Source of the DNA: Taenia hydatigena
Taxonomy: Eukaryota > Platyhelminthes > Cestoda > Cyclophyllidea > Taeniidae
DNA length: 64,000 nt
NCBI GenBank assembly: GCA_036345935.2
Contig: JADWOT020001851.1
Location: 124,001 to 188,000, forward strand
Reading direction: 5' to 3'
The notes below the pieces were generated by a model. That model ran no database searches and was not told where the DNA came from. It saw only the letters and a list, made by a program, of their open reading frames with translations. Positions 61,877 to 64,000 of the stretch are shown here, piece by piece. The translations under genes and the position numbers were made by a program. Within the stretch, counting starts at the first letter, position 1; each line of letters begins with the position of its first letter.

Positions 61877-62446
61877 CCCTACATAGGTTGTAATACTACA
61901 AACATCCTGCGTCAAACTGTCTTTACCTCCAAAGCAAGGTGGAAGTTCAGGTCAACCTCAACCTGCCACTACGTCGCCGACCTGCCCAACGCCAAACCAC
62001 TCCTATTTGACACGTCGTCAAAATTACGTCAAGAGCTGCCACAACCACAGGTGCAGCGACCGTTTCTAACGCCAAGCGCATATTAACAACTTCCAGCAAG
62101 CGTGTTCCTAATCCCAAATTATATTCTTCTCCAGCAGCTTGCTGCCAGCATGTCTATGCCCGATTCAGACTTCTTTACACCGTCAACCGCAGAGCAACCT
62201 CAAATACGCCATCAGTGTCTGAGGCACAAAGGCAAGGCAGACGCAGTGTTTTTCACTCCGCACCAATTTGGTTGTGACATGTTGTTGAGGCACAAGCAGC
62301 AATTGTGGACTCTAGAGATGACACCCGAAAATCAACTTGGTGCTAAAGCAGATCAAAGGCAAGATGGTGAAGGTGAGGAACTCAAAAATATAGTAGAACT
62401 GACAAAACGAGTTATTGGCTTCCTTTTTGAAGCGTCTGCAGACTGA
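61877..62446 (+). CDS. candidate two-exon gene with an internal repeat, unknown
   Basis: The first piece, open from about 61877 to 62050, ends ...LRQELPQPQ at CACAG|GTGCAG. An 84-nt intron ends in TTATATTCTTCTCCAG (62134), an excellent acceptor. Exon 2 (62135-62446) continues in phase 0 as QLAASMSMPDSDFFTPST. It contains an imperfect repeat, DSDFFTP...CLRHKGKA and DAVFFTP...LLRHKQQL, then an acidic stretch and a terminal helix-like IVELTKRVIGFLFEASAD before TGA 62446. AATAAA follows at 62530, so the 3' end looks complete. The 5' end is not known; if the intron is not used, ATG 62150 would give a 98-residue protein. The donor is weak and no family is recognised. The repeat, acceptor and poly(A) signal together support a gene. 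Confidence 0.42.
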
Positions 62447-62529
62447 CCTCAGAAGTCTTTTATTTAGTGGCTATGATGCTGGTGTTTTGTTGTTCTATGT
62501 GTTTTGTGGTTCTCATAGTATGTTTCGAA

Positions 62530-62539
62530 AATAAATAAA
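62530..62539 (+). terminator. poly(A) signal (two overlapping AATAAA)
   Basis: AAATAAATAAAC lies 84 bp after the stop at 62446 and probably ends the two-exon candidate upstream. Confidence 0.5.
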
Positions 62540-64000
62540 CTGATCTCTTGTAAAGCGTTCTCCTTAGAGCTATGCGTAAAGCTGAAACTCGCTAAAGTGA
62601 TTTGTTTCGGGGATGAACGATGAACGATGACAACGCTTAACCCATTAAAGCGGTCGCTCTCAAGGTTCACAAATTAGTTCACTCCCCAAAACCCCCTTTT
62701 GCGTGGACAAAAGGGCTTGATCAGTAACTTACAATTAACGCCTCATCAACTTAGCATGGTTCCATTAGTATCCAACTGAGCACTAATGGCTTACAAATGG
62801 TTAAAATTCCTCCAATTCAGTAATTATCCTCGAATCACGACTTCACAAGGCTCTATTCTTTTGCAAGGCCAAAATAAACGCACAGGGGTTCAAATATATC
62901 TCTCTGATCACTCCACGACCATGTCAACGATCCCACCCATCAATAGACAGCTACGGGTTGTAATTATGGAACGGGTAGTCTAAAAGCATGCTTAAAACAG
63001 TCGCGACAAGCACGAACAAAGGATGAATAACCGCAAGAGGGTCTTTTGCACGAAGCCGACCTCAGTGCTCATTTGAGCCAGTTTGCCCCACTTAAGAAGG
63101 ATGGTCTACTTACTAAAGGTCAAATTGGATACACTTTTAACAGACCTCTTTACATGTGAATTGCCTTGCATTTAAAAGATTATCGCCTGAATACCCTGCA
63201 TGCCGGCGGTGAGAAAAACTACATTTTGTAGCGTAGTGGCCAAAACATTTTTTCCTTCGTTAAGAATACCCACCATTCAGTTTGCTCCAATCGCTTCAAG
63301 GCAATGACACTGGTTTAGAAGGATACGGAGCTGTCTCCTTTTTTATTCCATGCACGCCAGGTAATGTCGTATTCTATGGTAATGGTCGCAGTACTGAATT
63401 TTGACAAGCACAATAAACTGTACCAGGCTTTAACTACTTAGCACTATAACTCTTAATCCTTATCATTTGCTTACTTTGTGGCTAACGACTTGCCCTTAGG
63501 TCTAACTAACCTGCTTCGCCGGGCCGAGGGCAAAGTAACCAGTGAGAAGCGCGGTTGTGCGCTCCACCTTTCCCTTCACGTCAGCAGTGTGCTTTTGTGA
63601 TCGCGTAGGGTGAGACGGGAATTGTATTCGCTGTAGCATCACAACGATACATTCGTTTACTCAAGTATTTGTCTAAATTTGAAGTCATCACCGACTTTGA
63701 ATAATCCTTCTTACCTTCATTTACATTTCTTTTGGATATCTTACTGGATAAGGGGATTGCTTGCAACACAAGCGAAAAGGGATGAATTCTTGTTATCTGC
63801 TTTACTGCTAATGTGAATTAACGCCACAAGGCATTTCGCGAATAGTTGCATGAGACAATTCTACAATGAGATGCTTGCCTTACAGTTGATAGGACTCGAG
63901 ATTAGTAAGTAAAGTGGAAAAATCCTGCTGCAAAGACCTACTGTTAACTGACACAGCTAGGACATTCCAAAGCTTTGCGAGCATGTCAACGCGGGGCACT
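62540..64000. other. gene-free stretch
   Basis: No supported gene, promoter or repeat up to the end of the window. Confidence 0.4.

Overview
The window looks like a piece of a draft animal nuclear genome. It has long gene-poor stretches, short GT-AG introns, TATA boxes about 30 bp before short genes, AATAAA poly(A) signals, microsatellites and isolated N bases (17886, 44578). Nothing looks bacterial: there are no operons, ribosome binding sites or CRISPR arrays. I saw no tRNA or rRNA. A parasitic flatworm (tapeworm-like) genome would fit the small secreted genes and short introns, but that is a weak inference and no gene here proves it.

The best-supported genes are two members of one F-box family with a GTPase-like C-terminal part, resembling FBXO4. 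One is on the minus strand at 49141-50247, with two exons and a 132-bp intron. The other is on the plus strand at 32292-33200, with an intact main exon, the same splice position and a damaged first exon. An intronless protein-kinase relic lies at 4446-5444, in one reading frame with two TAG stops, and a more decayed relative lies at 58900-59281 on the minus strand.

The middle of the window (15.6-25.0 kb) is a large inverted duplication with arms of about 1.95 kb and a 5.4-kb spacer. The spacer holds a complete-looking intronless gene for a 69-residue tryptophan-rich protein (16 Trp) with TATA box and AATAAA. It also holds a tandem pair of small two-exon genes, one intact (22316-22610) and one broken (21776-22153).

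Other candidates are weaker. They are a cysteine-rich terminal exon at 1386-1798 (minus), a short secreted protein at 7078-7299 (minus), a frame with a possible 27-nt intron at 9024-9467, exons near 21.3, 52.6 and 60.3 kb, and a two-exon candidate at 61877-62446 with a poly(A) signal. Repeats include a foldback element at 11.0-11.5 kb, a 1,014-bp near-identical tandem duplication at 43.3-45.6 kb beside an N, a 38-bp perfect palindrome at its end, older duplications at 28-29 and 33-37 kb, and two microsatellites. The remaining stretches show nothing I can support as a gene.
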